Origin: Prevotellaceae bacterium
GTDB lineage: Bacteria > Bacteroidota > Bacteroidia > Bacteroidales > Paludibacteraceae
Assembly: GCA_031260925.1 (NCBI GenBank)
Contig: JAISKN010000057.1
Location: forward strand, 1-33,987
DNA length: 33,987 nt
Direction of reading: 5' to 3'
Both the position numbers and the translations under genes were made by a program. The notes under the pieces were generated by a model. That model was not told the DNA's origin, ran no database searches, and saw only the letters and a program-made list of their open reading frames with translations. Numbering within the stretch: the first letter of the stretch is position 1; every line of letters starts with the position of its first letter. Below are positions 19,600 through 29,237 of the stretch, in pieces.

Positions 19600-20169
19600 A
19601 TGGAAAACTTTAATTATCAAGACAAACACATTTTATTTGTCTGTACGGGCAACACCTGCCGCAGTGCAATGGCAGAGGCTTTTCTCAAAGATGCTTTGAA
19701 GCAGGAAGATATTCCAGAGTTAAAAGGGATTAAAGTCGTGTCTTGCGGCACAGACGCGGAGTATGGATGCTGTCCTTCAATATTTGCGATTGACGCTATG
19801 GCAGAGGCAGATATTGACATACGCAAGCATAGAAGTCAGCCGTTTTCAGAGGATTTAGTTAAAAATTCACTGGCAATTTTTGCATTAGACCAAGTGCATT
19901 TATCAAAAATAGAAAATCGGTACGGTGCTGTTATGCCAGAAGACAGTTATTTGATAACTCATTGGAAAACAATTAATCCGCATCACGGCATATCTGACCC
20001 TTGGGGCAAAACATTTCAATTTTATCAGGAATGTCGAAACAAAATTGCCGATACAATACCGTCAATTTTATTCTTTTTGAGAATGAAATTTTTGCTTAAA
20101 GAAACCGAATTGAACACCGAAAACTCTCAATTTTATAAACCTTATTGCAAAAAAGTGCCTCTTATTTGA
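19600..20169 (+). CDS. Low-molecular-weight protein-tyrosine-phosphatase/arsenate reductase-like protein
   Basis: ILFVCTGNTCRSAMAEAF CX5R P-loop; conserved ISDPWG segment. Confidence 0.88.
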   Translation: MENFNYQDKHILFVCTGNTCRSAMAEAFLKDALKQEDIPELKGIKVVSCGTDAEYGCCPSIFAIDAMAEADIDIRKHRSQPFSEDLVKNSLAIFALDQVHLSKIENRYGAVMPEDSYLITHWKTINPHHGISDPWGKTFQFYQECRNKIADTIPSILFFLRMKFLLKETELNTENSQFYKPYCKKVPLI

Positions 20170-20215
20170 GAAAACAAATATTGTCAAATATATTTGCAGA
20201 ATAAATAAAATTAAC

Positions 20216-20223
20216 TACATTTG
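20216..20223 (+). promoter_or_regulatory. -7 element TACATTTG upstream of TIR gene
   Basis: TAnnTTTG consensus 51 bp before the ATG. Confidence 0.5.
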
Positions 20224-20273
20224 TACAATTTTTTAACTCAAAAAATTAAATGATTAACAAATAAATACAAAAT

Positions 20274-22442
20274 ATGAAAACAAAATATCAAATAATTATA
20301 TTGTTGTCAGTGTTTTCACTGCTTTGGGCTTGTGTAGTTGGTTTATCAAATTCATTTTGGGGATTTGGAAGTGCTGTAAAAACATTTTTTATTTTTCTCC
20401 TTGTTGAAACTTTCCTAACCATATCGGTTTTTGGAGCCAAGTCAATGAATAAATTTCAATTCTTTATGATATTGATGGCGTTATCCATAATTCCAATTTA
20501 TACATTTTTCAAATACGATTACCAGACTGCTGTTGTCGTTGCCATTTATTGTGTTACACCGTTCATATTAATGCTCGTAGATAAACTCCTGCCTAATGAC
20601 CCAAACGAACAAGCCCGTAATACGAAAAGAGAAAATGAGGAAAACTATAGAGAATATGAGTATTTTATATCATTTGCTCCAGAAGACAGAGATATTGCAA
20701 AAAAAATCGCCGAATGTTTAGAGGCTCAAGGAGAGCGTTGCTTGATTTCACCGCACGCGGAGTCTCCTCATTTTATATCTGCAGTAAGAGGTCCCAAGAT
20801 AAATAGAGATGAAGAAAAATTGCTAAGAAAAGAAATTGCAATAAATCTAAAAAAATGCAGGTATTTTCTCTTTGTCAGTTCGGCTTGGAAGTTAAGCAAA
20901 GGAACAGGGGGATACGCCAAAGCGATTCATAGTATTCCCGTCAACGCCTCAAGTCTAAACCATGTAGAAATGTCGATATGGACAAAAAGATATGTTTGTA
21001 CAATTTATATCGCCCGCGTTGCTAAATCTGGAGAGTCTTATAGACTTGAACTACATACATGGGAACCCGCTTATCTTACAATTGGTTATGTTGATGAAGA
21101 TGCCGTTGCTTTCAACGAACAGAAAGAGGCACTCAAAACACAATTAGAGAAATTGTTAAGCAATGGAGTAAAAGACACAACTGATGTACATTTTATGATG
21201 GCAGCAAAAAAAGAAACCAAGCAGGGAATATATGCAGATGTGGATGTTTATGCTTATAGTAAAGAATTTGAGAAATTAGTTGCTGATGAAGTGCGGGCGG
21301 AATTAGGAAAGGCAAATACGCGAAAAAGTTCTCCACATACTTTGGCTTGTGGTGCGAAATTGGAAATAGAACTTCTTTCCCCTAACATTACGATTGAGGA
21401 TAATCGAAAAAAATTCGTCTGGGAAGACGAATATTGTAAAGCAATGTTTCAAATTTACGTTCCAGATAATTATCATAAAGAACAAATTGCATTGAAAGCC
21501 TTTATTTTTGCTGACGATGTTCTAATAGAGCAAATTTCGTCTGCCGTTGATATTAAAAAATTGGATAGCAACCGCAAAATACTTGATGGCATTACAGGGC
21601 GAATTAAAAAATTATTTGTGTCATACGCCAGTGAAGATAGGGATAAAGTAATGGATTGTGTGAAAACAATCAAATCTGTTTCTCCGCAAATGGAGGTTAT
21701 TATTGATGAAGATAGTATTACACAAGAAAAACTTTGTTGGAATCATAAATTGGAGGGAAAAATTACATCTTCAGACGTTTTTTATCTGTATTGGTCTCGA
21801 TATGCGAGCATCTCGGATTTGGTGCGGGAGGAATATAGATACGCGATAAAAAAAGGTGGGGCGGAATTCATTGTCATACACATATTAGAATCAACAGAAA
21901 CACCACCTCCGCTTCCTGATGAATTGTCGGGTTGCAAGCATAATACCGAGCATTTGATGTTGAGAGAAATCAGTACCTTGGAAATAGAAAACTATAATTA
22001 CACAATTAAACTTCATAAATATAATGATATGAAAATAGAAATGGCTCCCCTGCCTAAAGCAGTGTTTATTCTGTTTCTAAGACATGAGGAAGGCATTATT
22101 CTCAAGGAAATAAGTGATTATAAAGATGAATTAACAGCAATATACCAGGTCATCAACAATAGAACAACTGATGAGCAGGAAAATATTCTCAATAATAAAA
22201 CAAATGAAAAGCAGGAAAAAAATATAAACAAGAGTATTGAAAAAATATGCAAACAGGAGTCATTAAATGAGATGATTACCAGAATCAAGGAAGCATTTAA
22301 TGACCCAAAAATAAGAACTGTTGCTGACAACTACTTTATTACAGGAGACGAAAGAGGGGGAGTTAGAAAAATTAAACTTGACAGGAAACTTGTTGTGTTG
22401 CCTGAAAAGTTTAATCGCATACAAAAAGCAAATAAATGTTAA
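20274..22442 (+). CDS. Membrane-anchored protein with two TIR-like domains and an unassigned C-terminal module
   Basis: N-terminal hydrophobic segments; YEYFISFAPEDRDIAKKIAECLEAQGERC (TIR-like 1), IKKLFVSYASEDRDKVMDCVKTIKS...DVFYLYWSRYASISDLVREEYRYAIKKG (TIR-like 2); C-terminal PLPKAVFILFLRHEEGIILKEISDYKDEL...ITRIKEAF...NYFITGDERGGVRKIKL. Confidence 0.8.
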   Translation: MKTKYQIIILLSVFSLLWACVVGLSNSFWGFGSAVKTFFIFLLVETFLTISVFGAKSMNKFQFFMILMALSIIPIYTFFKYDYQTAVVVAIYCVTPFILMLVDKLLPNDPNEQARNTKRENEENYREYEYFISFAPEDRDIAKKIAECLEAQGERCLISPHAESPHFISAVRGPKINRDEEKLLRKEIAINLKKCRYFLFVSSAWKLSKGTGGYAKAIHSIPVNASSLNHVEMSIWTKRYVCTIYIARVAKSGESYRLELHTWEPAYLTIGYVDEDAVAFNEQKEALKTQLEKLLSNGVKDTTDVHFMMAAKKETKQGIYADVDVYAYSKEFEKLVADEVRAELGKANTRKSSPHTLACGAKLEIELLSPNITIEDNRKKFVWEDEYCKAMFQIYVPDNYHKEQIALKAFIFADDVLIEQISSAVDIKKLDSNRKILDGITGRIKKLFVSYASEDRDKVMDCVKTIKSVSPQMEVIIDEDSITQEKLCWNHKLEGKITSSDVFYLYWSRYASISDLVREEYRYAIKKGGAEFIVIHILESTETPPPLPDELSGCKHNTEHLMLREISTLEIENYNYTIKLHKYNDMKIEMAPLPKAVFILFLRHEEGIILKEISDYKDELTAIYQVINNRTTDEQENILNNKTNEKQEKNINKSIEKICKQESLNEMITRIKEAFNDPKIRTVADNYFITGDERGGVRKIKLDRKLVVLPEKFNRIQKANKC

Positions 22443-22490
22443 AATTAAAAAACAAGGTTGTTGAAATTTGGATTGTGTTTTGAAAAGACG

Positions 22491-22498
22491 TAATTTTG
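22491..22498 (+). promoter_or_regulatory. -7 element TAATTTTG upstream of first BspA-like gene
   Basis: TAnnTTTG consensus 61 bp before the ATG. Confidence 0.45.
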
Positions 22499-22559
22499 AG
22501 GCGATATTAAACAAATTAATTTATTAACCGCCCCGCAAGAGGCATAAATCAAATTTATT

Positions 22560-24728
22560 ATGAAAAAGAAAATATTACTTTTTATTACAGTGCTTTTAGC
22601 ACTAAACTCGAATGCACAAACGTGGAATCTTGGTGCAAATGTAACGGCTACACTAACAGAATCTACGCTCACAATTAGCGGTACAGGTCCAATGTACAGT
22701 TTTTGGGACAATCCGCCTTTTGCATCTATGTATGAAGGGCGCGCAGATATTGAAACTATAATTATAGAAGATGGCGTAACTTCTATTGGAGATTATGTAT
22801 TTTGTAGGTTTAGCAACTTAACGTATGTATCTATTCCTGGCAGTGTAAAAACTATTGGCTTTAATGCTTTTTATTTATGTACTGGGCTTACGTCTATTGT
22901 ACTGCCTGAAGGGTTAGAAGTAATTGTTGGGCATGCCTTTTGGGGTTGTAGCGGACTTGTTTCTGTAATATTTCCAAGTACTTTAACACAAATAGGCGTA
23001 GATGCTTTTTATATTTGCCATAGTTTAATTTCTGTAATAATTCCCGAAAATGTAACATATATTGGCAATGGCGCTTTTAAGAGTTGCAGTAATTTAACTT
23101 CTGTTGTTATTTTAGGAGACGAGACATTTATTGACGCTAATGCTTTTCTATCAACGCCGTGGTTAAATAACCAACCAAATGGTGTTATATATGTAGGGAA
23201 AATGCTTTATATATACAAAGGAGAAATGCCTGAAAATACTACTATTGATATTTTAGATGGAACCATTCGAATTTGCGATTATGCTTTATCTGGGTTTACA
23301 GGACTTGTTTCTATAAATATTCCTGCAAGTCTTCATGATTTTCGATATTTTGATTTTCAATCCTGTCCAAATCTTACAGCAATGAATGTTGATATTGATA
23401 ATCCTAATTATAGTTCAATAGACGGTGTGCTATACACTAAAAATCAAGAAACATTAATTTTTTGTCCAAGAGGAAAATCTGGCACACTAATTATTCCTGA
23501 AAATGTTACATCTATTGCTTATTGTGCTGTTCAGTCTTGCAATAATTTATCTTCTGTTGTTATTTCTGACAATGTAACATTTATTGATGCTTATGCTTTT
23601 AATAGTTGTATTAATTTATCTTCTGTTGTTATTTCCGGAGACGAAACGTTTATTGATTCTTACGCTTTTTATAATTGTAGCACTTTGACTTCTGTTGTTA
23701 TTTCTGAAAATTTATCATCTATTGGCTCTGATGCCTTTCTATCAACGCCATGGTTAGATAATCAACCAGATGGCGTCATATATATTGGCAAAGTGCTTTA
23801 TGGGTACAATGGAGAAATGCCTGCTAATACGGCTATTGACATTTTAGATGGCACTGTAAATATTTGCCCTTATGTTTTATCTGGGTTTACAGGACTTGTT
23901 TCTATAAATATTCCTGCAAGTCTTTATGATTTTCGATATTATGATTTTGGCTCTTGTCCAAATCTCTCAGCAATGAATGTTGATATTGATAATCCTGATT
24001 ATAGTTCAATAGAAGGTGTGCTGTATACTAAAAATCAAGAAAGATTAATTTTTTGTCCAAGAGGAAAATTAGGCACACTAACTATTCCTGAAAATGTAAT
24101 AGTTATCGGAAATGGTGCTTTTCAGCATTGCAGCAATTTATCTCATGTTGTTATTTCTGAAAATGTAACATTTATTGAAGATGGTGCTTTTATGTTTTGC
24201 AGTAATTTATCTTCTATCACAAACCGTAGCATTATTCCACAAACAATGAGCAATAATATTTTTTGGTCTATAGATGATATTGAGACAGATACATTATATG
24301 TGTTAAATTATTCGCTTGATTTATACAGAGCAGCCGATATTTGGAAAGATTTTGGAACAATACTTCCGTTAGAAGGTTATTATGCTGTAATCTTTAATAT
24401 AAATGGCGAAATAGCCATAACTCAAACAGTTGTGGATGGTAATAAAGCAACAGAACCAGAAATGCCTCAAAAAGATGGCTATATATTTAAAGGTTGGTAT
24501 AATGGCGAAATTCTATGGGATTTTAATAATGCAGTAAACAACGATATTACTTTGACCGCACACTTTGAGGAAATACCTAATAATATAAACAATGTTTCAG
24601 AGAACTTACCTACATCTTCTATTTATGGCTATTACAATATGATTGGGCAAAAACTGCCAAAAGAACCAGATAACGGTATGTATATTATCTTGTATAATAA
24701 CGGCAAAGCGGTAAAAAAACTAAAATAG
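22560..24728 (+). CDS. BspA-like leucine-rich-repeat surface protein with InlB B-type repeat and T9SS-like C-terminus
   Basis: Signal peptide; LRR_5 units (SIGDYVFCRFSNLTYVSIPGSVKTI); YYAVIFNINGEIAITQTVVDGNKATEPEMPQKDGYIFKGWYNGEILWDFNNAVNNDITLTAHF; C-terminal YNMIGQKLPKEPDNGMYIILYNNGKAVKKLK. Confidence 0.9.
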   Translation: MKKKILLFITVLLALNSNAQTWNLGANVTATLTESTLTISGTGPMYSFWDNPPFASMYEGRADIETIIIEDGVTSIGDYVFCRFSNLTYVSIPGSVKTIGFNAFYLCTGLTSIVLPEGLEVIVGHAFWGCSGLVSVIFPSTLTQIGVDAFYICHSLISVIIPENVTYIGNGAFKSCSNLTSVVILGDETFIDANAFLSTPWLNNQPNGVIYVGKMLYIYKGEMPENTTIDILDGTIRICDYALSGFTGLVSINIPASLHDFRYFDFQSCPNLTAMNVDIDNPNYSSIDGVLYTKNQETLIFCPRGKSGTLIIPENVTSIAYCAVQSCNNLSSVVISDNVTFIDAYAFNSCINLSSVVISGDETFIDSYAFYNCSTLTSVVISENLSSIGSDAFLSTPWLDNQPDGVIYIGKVLYGYNGEMPANTAIDILDGTVNICPYVLSGFTGLVSINIPASLYDFRYYDFGSCPNLSAMNVDIDNPDYSSIEGVLYTKNQERLIFCPRGKLGTLTIPENVIVIGNGAFQHCSNLSHVVISENVTFIEDGAFMFCSNLSSITNRSIIPQTMSNNIFWSIDDIETDTLYVLNYSLDLYRAADIWKDFGTILPLEGYYAVIFNINGEIAITQTVVDGNKATEPEMPQKDGYIFKGWYNGEILWDFNNAVNNDITLTAHFEEIPNNINNVSENLPTSSIYGYYNMIGQKLPKEPDNGMYIILYNNGKAVKKLK

Positions 24729-24875
24729 AAAAAAAGTTGAAACAAAATTGTTTCGTAGCATCTGACTGTGTAGCAAAGACAGTCTCTAACAGGTTTATAA
24801 CTCCTACTATAGTTGTAAAAATCTAAAATTAAACGTTAAAAAAATCAATAATAAACAATTTAATATCTAAACATT

Positions 24876-27704
24876 ATGAAAAAAATATTATTACTCTGCG
24901 TTTGTTTGGTATTTTCGCTCAACATATTTGGGCAAAGCGGAAAATATGAAAAACTCTCGTGGAAATTAGAGAATGGGACATTGACAATTAGTGGAAAAAA
25001 AGATATGCAAAACAGTTTTTGCAAAGTTAATTATTGTAGTGCCCCTTGGTATAAGTATCGCGAAAATATTATCCAAGTTTATATAAAAGATAAGGTAACA
25101 AGCATCGGCAACAATGCTTTTTATGGTTGTAAAAATCTCACGTCTGTAACAATTCCTAATTCTGTTACAAGTATTGGGGAAGGGGCTTTTTATGGTTGTA
25201 AAAATCTCACTTCTGTAACTATTCCAAATTCTGTGATATATATTAGTAGTAGTGCTTTTTATGATTGTAGCAAACTTATCTCTGTATCTATAGGTAATTC
25301 TGTGAAAAGTATTGGATACCGTGCTTTTTATAATTGCAGCAAAGTTACTTCAATAATTATTTCTAATTCAGTAACAAGCATTGAAATGGAATCTTTTGCT
25401 GGTTGCAGTAGTCTTACTTCAATAATCATTGGTAGTTCTGTTACAAATATTGGGGACAGAGTCTTTGAAGATTGTAGTAGCCTAATTGAAATAGATGTAG
25501 ATAGTGCTAATTCTAATTATACATCAAAAAAAGGAGTATTATATAACAAAAACAAAGACTTAATTCAATATCCGACAGGCAAATTGAGATTTGATAGAGG
25601 CGTAGGTGGTATGTTAGCAAAGAATGTTGTATGGAATTTTTCGAATGGTGTTTTGACAATCCGTGGCGATGGAACAATTTCTGATTATTCATTGGGTAAA
25701 TGCCCATGGTATGGTAGGAAAGAAAGTATCAAAAGCGTAATTATTGAAGAAGGAATTAAAAATATAGGAAGCCATTTCTTTTCCCAGTGTAACAATATAA
25801 CTTCTGTCAGTATTCCTAATTCGGTAATAACTATTGGAGATTATGCTTTTAATGGTTGTAATAGTCTTATTTTAATGGACATTCCAAATTCTGTAAAAAG
25901 CATTGGAAATAATGCTTTTTCAGAATGCAGTAATCTTATGCTTGTGACTATCCCAAACTCTGTTAAAAGTATTGGCAATGAGGCTTTTGACGGCTGTAGT
26001 AGTTTATATTCAATAAACATTCCTCCATCTGTAACAAGTATTGGCGATGGTGCCTTTAAAGGTTGCGGTATTAATTCGATAATTATTCCACCTTCTGTTA
26101 CAAGCATTAGAGATTATGCTTTTTATGATTGTAGAAGTCTTACTTCAATAACAATTCCAAATTCTATTAAAAGTATCGGAGATATGGCTTTTGACGGTTG
26201 CAGTAGTCTTACTTCGATAACTATTCCTAATTCTGTAACAAGTATTGGAGAACACGTTTTTGGGTATTGCAGTAGTTTAGATTCAATAACCATTCCAACA
26301 TCAGTTATAAACATTGGTGATGAGGCTTTTAATGGCTGCAGTAGTCTTACTTCAATAACTATTCCTAATTCTGTTACTACTATTGGAAAATCTGCTTTTG
26401 GTGGATGCAAAAAACTTACTTCTATAACAATTCCTAATTCTGTCACAAGTATTGGAGAAAGAGTTTTTAGGGATTGCAGTAGTTTAGATTCAATAACAAT
26501 TCCAATATCAGTTACAAGCATTGGAGATTATGCTTTTAATGGTTGCTATGGTCTTACTTCAATAACTATTCCTAATTCTGTTACAACTATTGGAGAATCT
26601 GCTTTCGGTGGATGCAAAAAACTTACTTCGGTTACTATTTCCAATTCGGTTACTATTATCGGGAATGAGGCTTTTGAGGGTTGTGCTAATCTTATTTATA
26701 TAGATGTAGATAATGCTAATACTAATTATGTATCAGAACGAGGAGTGCTATACAACATAAATAAAACAAGATTAATTAAATATCCAGCAAAAAAAACTGA
26801 AAATACATTTTCAGTACCTAAATCTGTAATAAATATTGAAAATGATGCTTTTCAATGGTGTAGTAACCTTACTTCAATAATCATTTTTAATACGGTAAAA
26901 AGTATTGGAAAGAGTGCTTTTGAAGGTTGTAGCAAACTTGTTTCTGTAATAATTCCCAATTCTGTTACATATATTGGCAATCGTGCTTTTGCAGATTGCA
27001 GCAAACTTGTTTCTGTAATAATTCCTAATTCTGTTACATATATTGGAAATTATGCCTTTGGAGACTGCAGCAAACTTACTTCTGTAATAATTCCTAATTC
27101 TGTTACAGATATTGGAGGTTTGGCGTTTCATAATTGCAATAGTTTAATTTCTATAACAGTAAATAATGCAAATCAAAGTTACTGTTCAGAAAACGGAATA
27201 TTGTATGATAAAAAGAAAACAACTTTAATTATATGTCCAATAAGAAAACAGGGAACGACCCTCGTTATTCCTAATACTGTAACAAGTATTGAAGCCTTTG
27301 CTTTTTATAATTGCAGCCTTACCTCTATTTCTTTACCCCAAACATTAACTACAATAGAACATGCAGCGTTTGAGATGGCAAAACTTAAGTCCGTTACTAT
27401 TCCAAGTTCAGTAACTTCCATTGGGTCTTGGGCTTTTACCAAGTGTCCAAATTTAACTTCTGTTGTTTTTTTAGGAACTGTAGAATATATGGGAGATATG
27501 ATGTTTGCAGATTATTATGTTCCTAAAAATAATCAATGGAAACCAATTCGAGTAGAAGTTAGAAGTAAAGTTCCTTTTAACATTGATTCAAGTTTTCGTA
27601 TTGTTGATTTAGATAAAAGTATATTAATTGTTCCTATGGGAGCAAAATCTGCATATCAAGATGCACCTGACTGGCAAGATTTCGGAACAATTATTGAAAG
27701 ATAA
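24876..27704 (+). CDS. BspA-like leucine-rich-repeat protein (942 aa)
   Basis: Signal peptide [20 protein letters not shown]; more than 20 units of the type [23 protein letters not shown]. Confidence 0.95.
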   Translation: MKKILLLCVCLVFSLNIFGQSGKYEKLSWKLENGTLTISGKKDMQNSFCKVNYCSAPWYKYRENIIQVYIKDKVTSIGNNAFYGCKNLTSVTIPNSVTSIGEGAFYGCKNLTSVTIPNSVIYISSSAFYDCSKLISVSIGNSVKSIGYRAFYNCSKVTSIIISNSVTSIEMESFAGCSSLTSIIIGSSVTNIGDRVFEDCSSLIEIDVDSANSNYTSKKGVLYNKNKDLIQYPTGKLRFDRGVGGMLAKNVVWNFSNGVLTIRGDGTISDYSLGKCPWYGRKESIKSVIIEEGIKNIGSHFFSQCNNITSVSIPNSVITIGDYAFNGCNSLILMDIPNSVKSIGNNAFSECSNLMLVTIPNSVKSIGNEAFDGCSSLYSINIPPSVTSIGDGAFKGCGINSIIIPPSVTSIRDYAFYDCRSLTSITIPNSIKSIGDMAFDGCSSLTSITIPNSVTSIGEHVFGYCSSLDSITIPTSVINIGDEAFNGCSSLTSITIPNSVTTIGKSAFGGCKKLTSITIPNSVTSIGERVFRDCSSLDSITIPISVTSIGDYAFNGCYGLTSITIPNSVTTIGESAFGGCKKLTSVTISNSVTIIGNEAFEGCANLIYIDVDNANTNYVSERGVLYNINKTRLIKYPAKKTENTFSVPKSVINIENDAFQWCSNLTSIIIFNTVKSIGKSAFEGCSKLVSVIIPNSVTYIGNRAFADCSKLVSVIIPNSVTYIGNYAFGDCSKLTSVIIPNSVTDIGGLAFHNCNSLISITVNNANQSYCSENGILYDKKKTTLIICPIRKQGTTLVIPNTVTSIEAFAFYNCSLTSISLPQTLTTIEHAAFEMAKLKSVTIPSSVTSIGSWAFTKCPNLTSVVFLGTVEYMGDMMFADYYVPKNNQWKPIRVEVRSKVPFNIDSSFRIVDLDKSILIVPMGAKSAYQDAPDWQDFGTIIER

Positions 27705-27841
27705 ACAACAAAAAAAACAGATATATTTGCACCATTTATATTATGACAAAGATGGCGTTGATGTTGTGAAGAACACAAATTGGGCTGATATGCACATTTA
27801 ATTATAACAAAATCTATTATTAAAACTAAAACAAATTGAAT

Positions 27842-28627
27842 ATGAATACTGAAAATAGAAATTTAAAAAGCAAGGAGATTCTGGAAGAGATTCGTTGCAT
27901 GATAAATGATAGACGTCCGAATGTAGCCGATGAACTCTATGAAGATTTATGGAAAATCGAGAAAAACGAGGGGGATTTGTCTATAGATGAACAATTGCTT
28001 GTCTCGGAAAACATCAGCAGTGCAGCACTCATTATAGGAGAATTCAAGCAAGACCACATGGATTTTATGGGTCTTAGTAAATGTGTAAAAGATGTGCGTG
28101 TTTTGTGGGAAGAAAATAAAAAATCTGACAACATTACCAAGAACTTCATCGATTTACTGATGGCACTTTTTTATCTCAAACATGTGTTCAAGGAATTTTT
28201 CTATCTTGACGAATATGTCGTGGAAGTACTCGAATTGAGCGAGCAGTATGCGGACAAGCAAGAGATTGCCGAAAAGTCTGCTGTATGTATAGCCAATCTT
28301 GTGGAACTATGCTATAACGGAGTAATCAGTATTGATATTGTCGTATCGCTCATTGACAGGCTCATCGTTATCGCGAAGGCTTATCAAAACAACGCATATA
28401 TCTCTTTGGTATATTTGCGTACTATGGTTACATTTTGCAGTATGATGCAAAGCCACTTTCGACAAGAAATCTATGTAAAATATAATTCGGTATTACAGCA
28501 AAATTTGTGGAGACTGAATCATTTGCCAACTCATGAAGCCTCTGAATTGTATTTTTCTATTAGTGAATGTGGGCTTGCTGGATATGAAAAAAATCCTCGC
28601 CCACCACAAATACAAGTATTCAGTTGA
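27842..28627 (+). CDS. Helical hypothetical protein (possible repeat/TPR-like scaffold)
   Basis: Full-length ORF rich in helix-like segments; ATG at 27842 preferred over TTG at 27836. Confidence 0.65.
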   Translation: MNTENRNLKSKEILEEIRCMINDRRPNVADELYEDLWKIEKNEGDLSIDEQLLVSENISSAALIIGEFKQDHMDFMGLSKCVKDVRVLWEENKKSDNITKNFIDLLMALFYLKHVFKEFFYLDEYVVEVLELSEQYADKQEIAEKSAVCIANLVELCYNGVISIDIVVSLIDRLIVIAKAYQNNAYISLVYLRTMVTFCSMMQSHFRQEIYVKYNSVLQQNLWRLNHLPTHEASELYFSISECGLAGYEKNPRPPQIQVFS

Positions 28628-28655
28628 AATAATATGTGTGCCAACCGAATCTATT

Positions 28656-29186
28656 ATGAAAGAAAAAACATCAGAAAAATGGCTCAAAGAAGGCTATCAA
28701 TATTATAAATGTGCCTACTACAAAGAGGCATCTGAATGTTATGACAAAGTTCTTGAATTAAATCCAACGAACATAGACATTTGGCATAAAAAAGGAGTTA
28801 TTTTTACTAAATTAGAACGGTATGAAGAATCGATACAGTGTTATGATAAGGTAATTGAATTATTGTCAAAAAGCAAAACTGTTTCAATTGATAATCTAAA
28901 AGAAATAGATGTACAAAATAAAAATTACAGCAAACTGTTAGTATTGCGTTATCAATACATAAATTCTTTGGCTTGTAAGGGAAAATATTTATACAAATTT
29001 GACTGCTATCAAGAGGCGATTGAATGTTATGATAAAATTCTCGAAATATCTCCAGATGATGAATATGTACAGAGTTGCAAAGATGATTCTTTATATTTTT
29101 TAAAACTTGATAAAGCAAGAGATAAATATTACAAAAGATACTCGAATCCATCGCCCAAAGTAGATTTGGCAGAGTGTCCTTTTTAA
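28656..29186 (+). CDS. TPR-repeat protein
   Basis: WLKEGYQYYKCAYYKEASECYDKVLELNPTNIDIWHKKGVIFTKLERYEESIQCYDKVIEL and CYQEAIECYDKILEISPDDEYV; ATG at 28656 avoids overlap with the upstream ORF. Confidence 0.85.
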   Translation: MKEKTSEKWLKEGYQYYKCAYYKEASECYDKVLELNPTNIDIWHKKGVIFTKLERYEESIQCYDKVIELLSKSKTVSIDNLKEIDVQNKNYSKLLVLRYQYINSLACKGKYLYKFDCYQEAIECYDKILEISPDDEYVQSCKDDSLYFLKLDKARDKYYKRYSNPSPKVDLAECPF

Positions 29187-29237
29187 TGAAGGACTTGGTA
29201 AAAAAATATAGAAAACTTTTAATAATTGACAAAATAT

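Noticed and set aside
20274-22442. Possibility that the TIR protein is part of a known Thoeris system
   Set aside because: No adjacent gene resembles ThsA (SIR2/SLOG), and the double-TIR membrane layout does not match ThsB.
24737-24790. Small hairpins in the gap between the two BspA genes (gaaaca/tgtttc and gactgt/acagtc)
   Set aside because: Six-bp stems without a clear T-tract; too weak to call a terminator or RNA.
25840-27131. Antisense ORFs (25841-26107, 26123-26521, 26874-27131) with repetitive protein sequence
   Set aside because: They are the reverse translation of the BspA LRR repeats on the + strand; the periodicity comes from the sense gene.
25100-27150. Regular about 69-bp repeats that might suggest a CRISPR or non-coding tandem array
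   Set aside because: The repeats stay in one long open frame encoding LRR units; there are no unique spacer/identical repeat alternations and no cas genes.
27721-27802. Short frame YYDKDGVDVVKNTNWADMHI-stop after the second BspA gene, possible gene remnant
   Set aside because: About 23 codons only, no recognisable family; could be chance.
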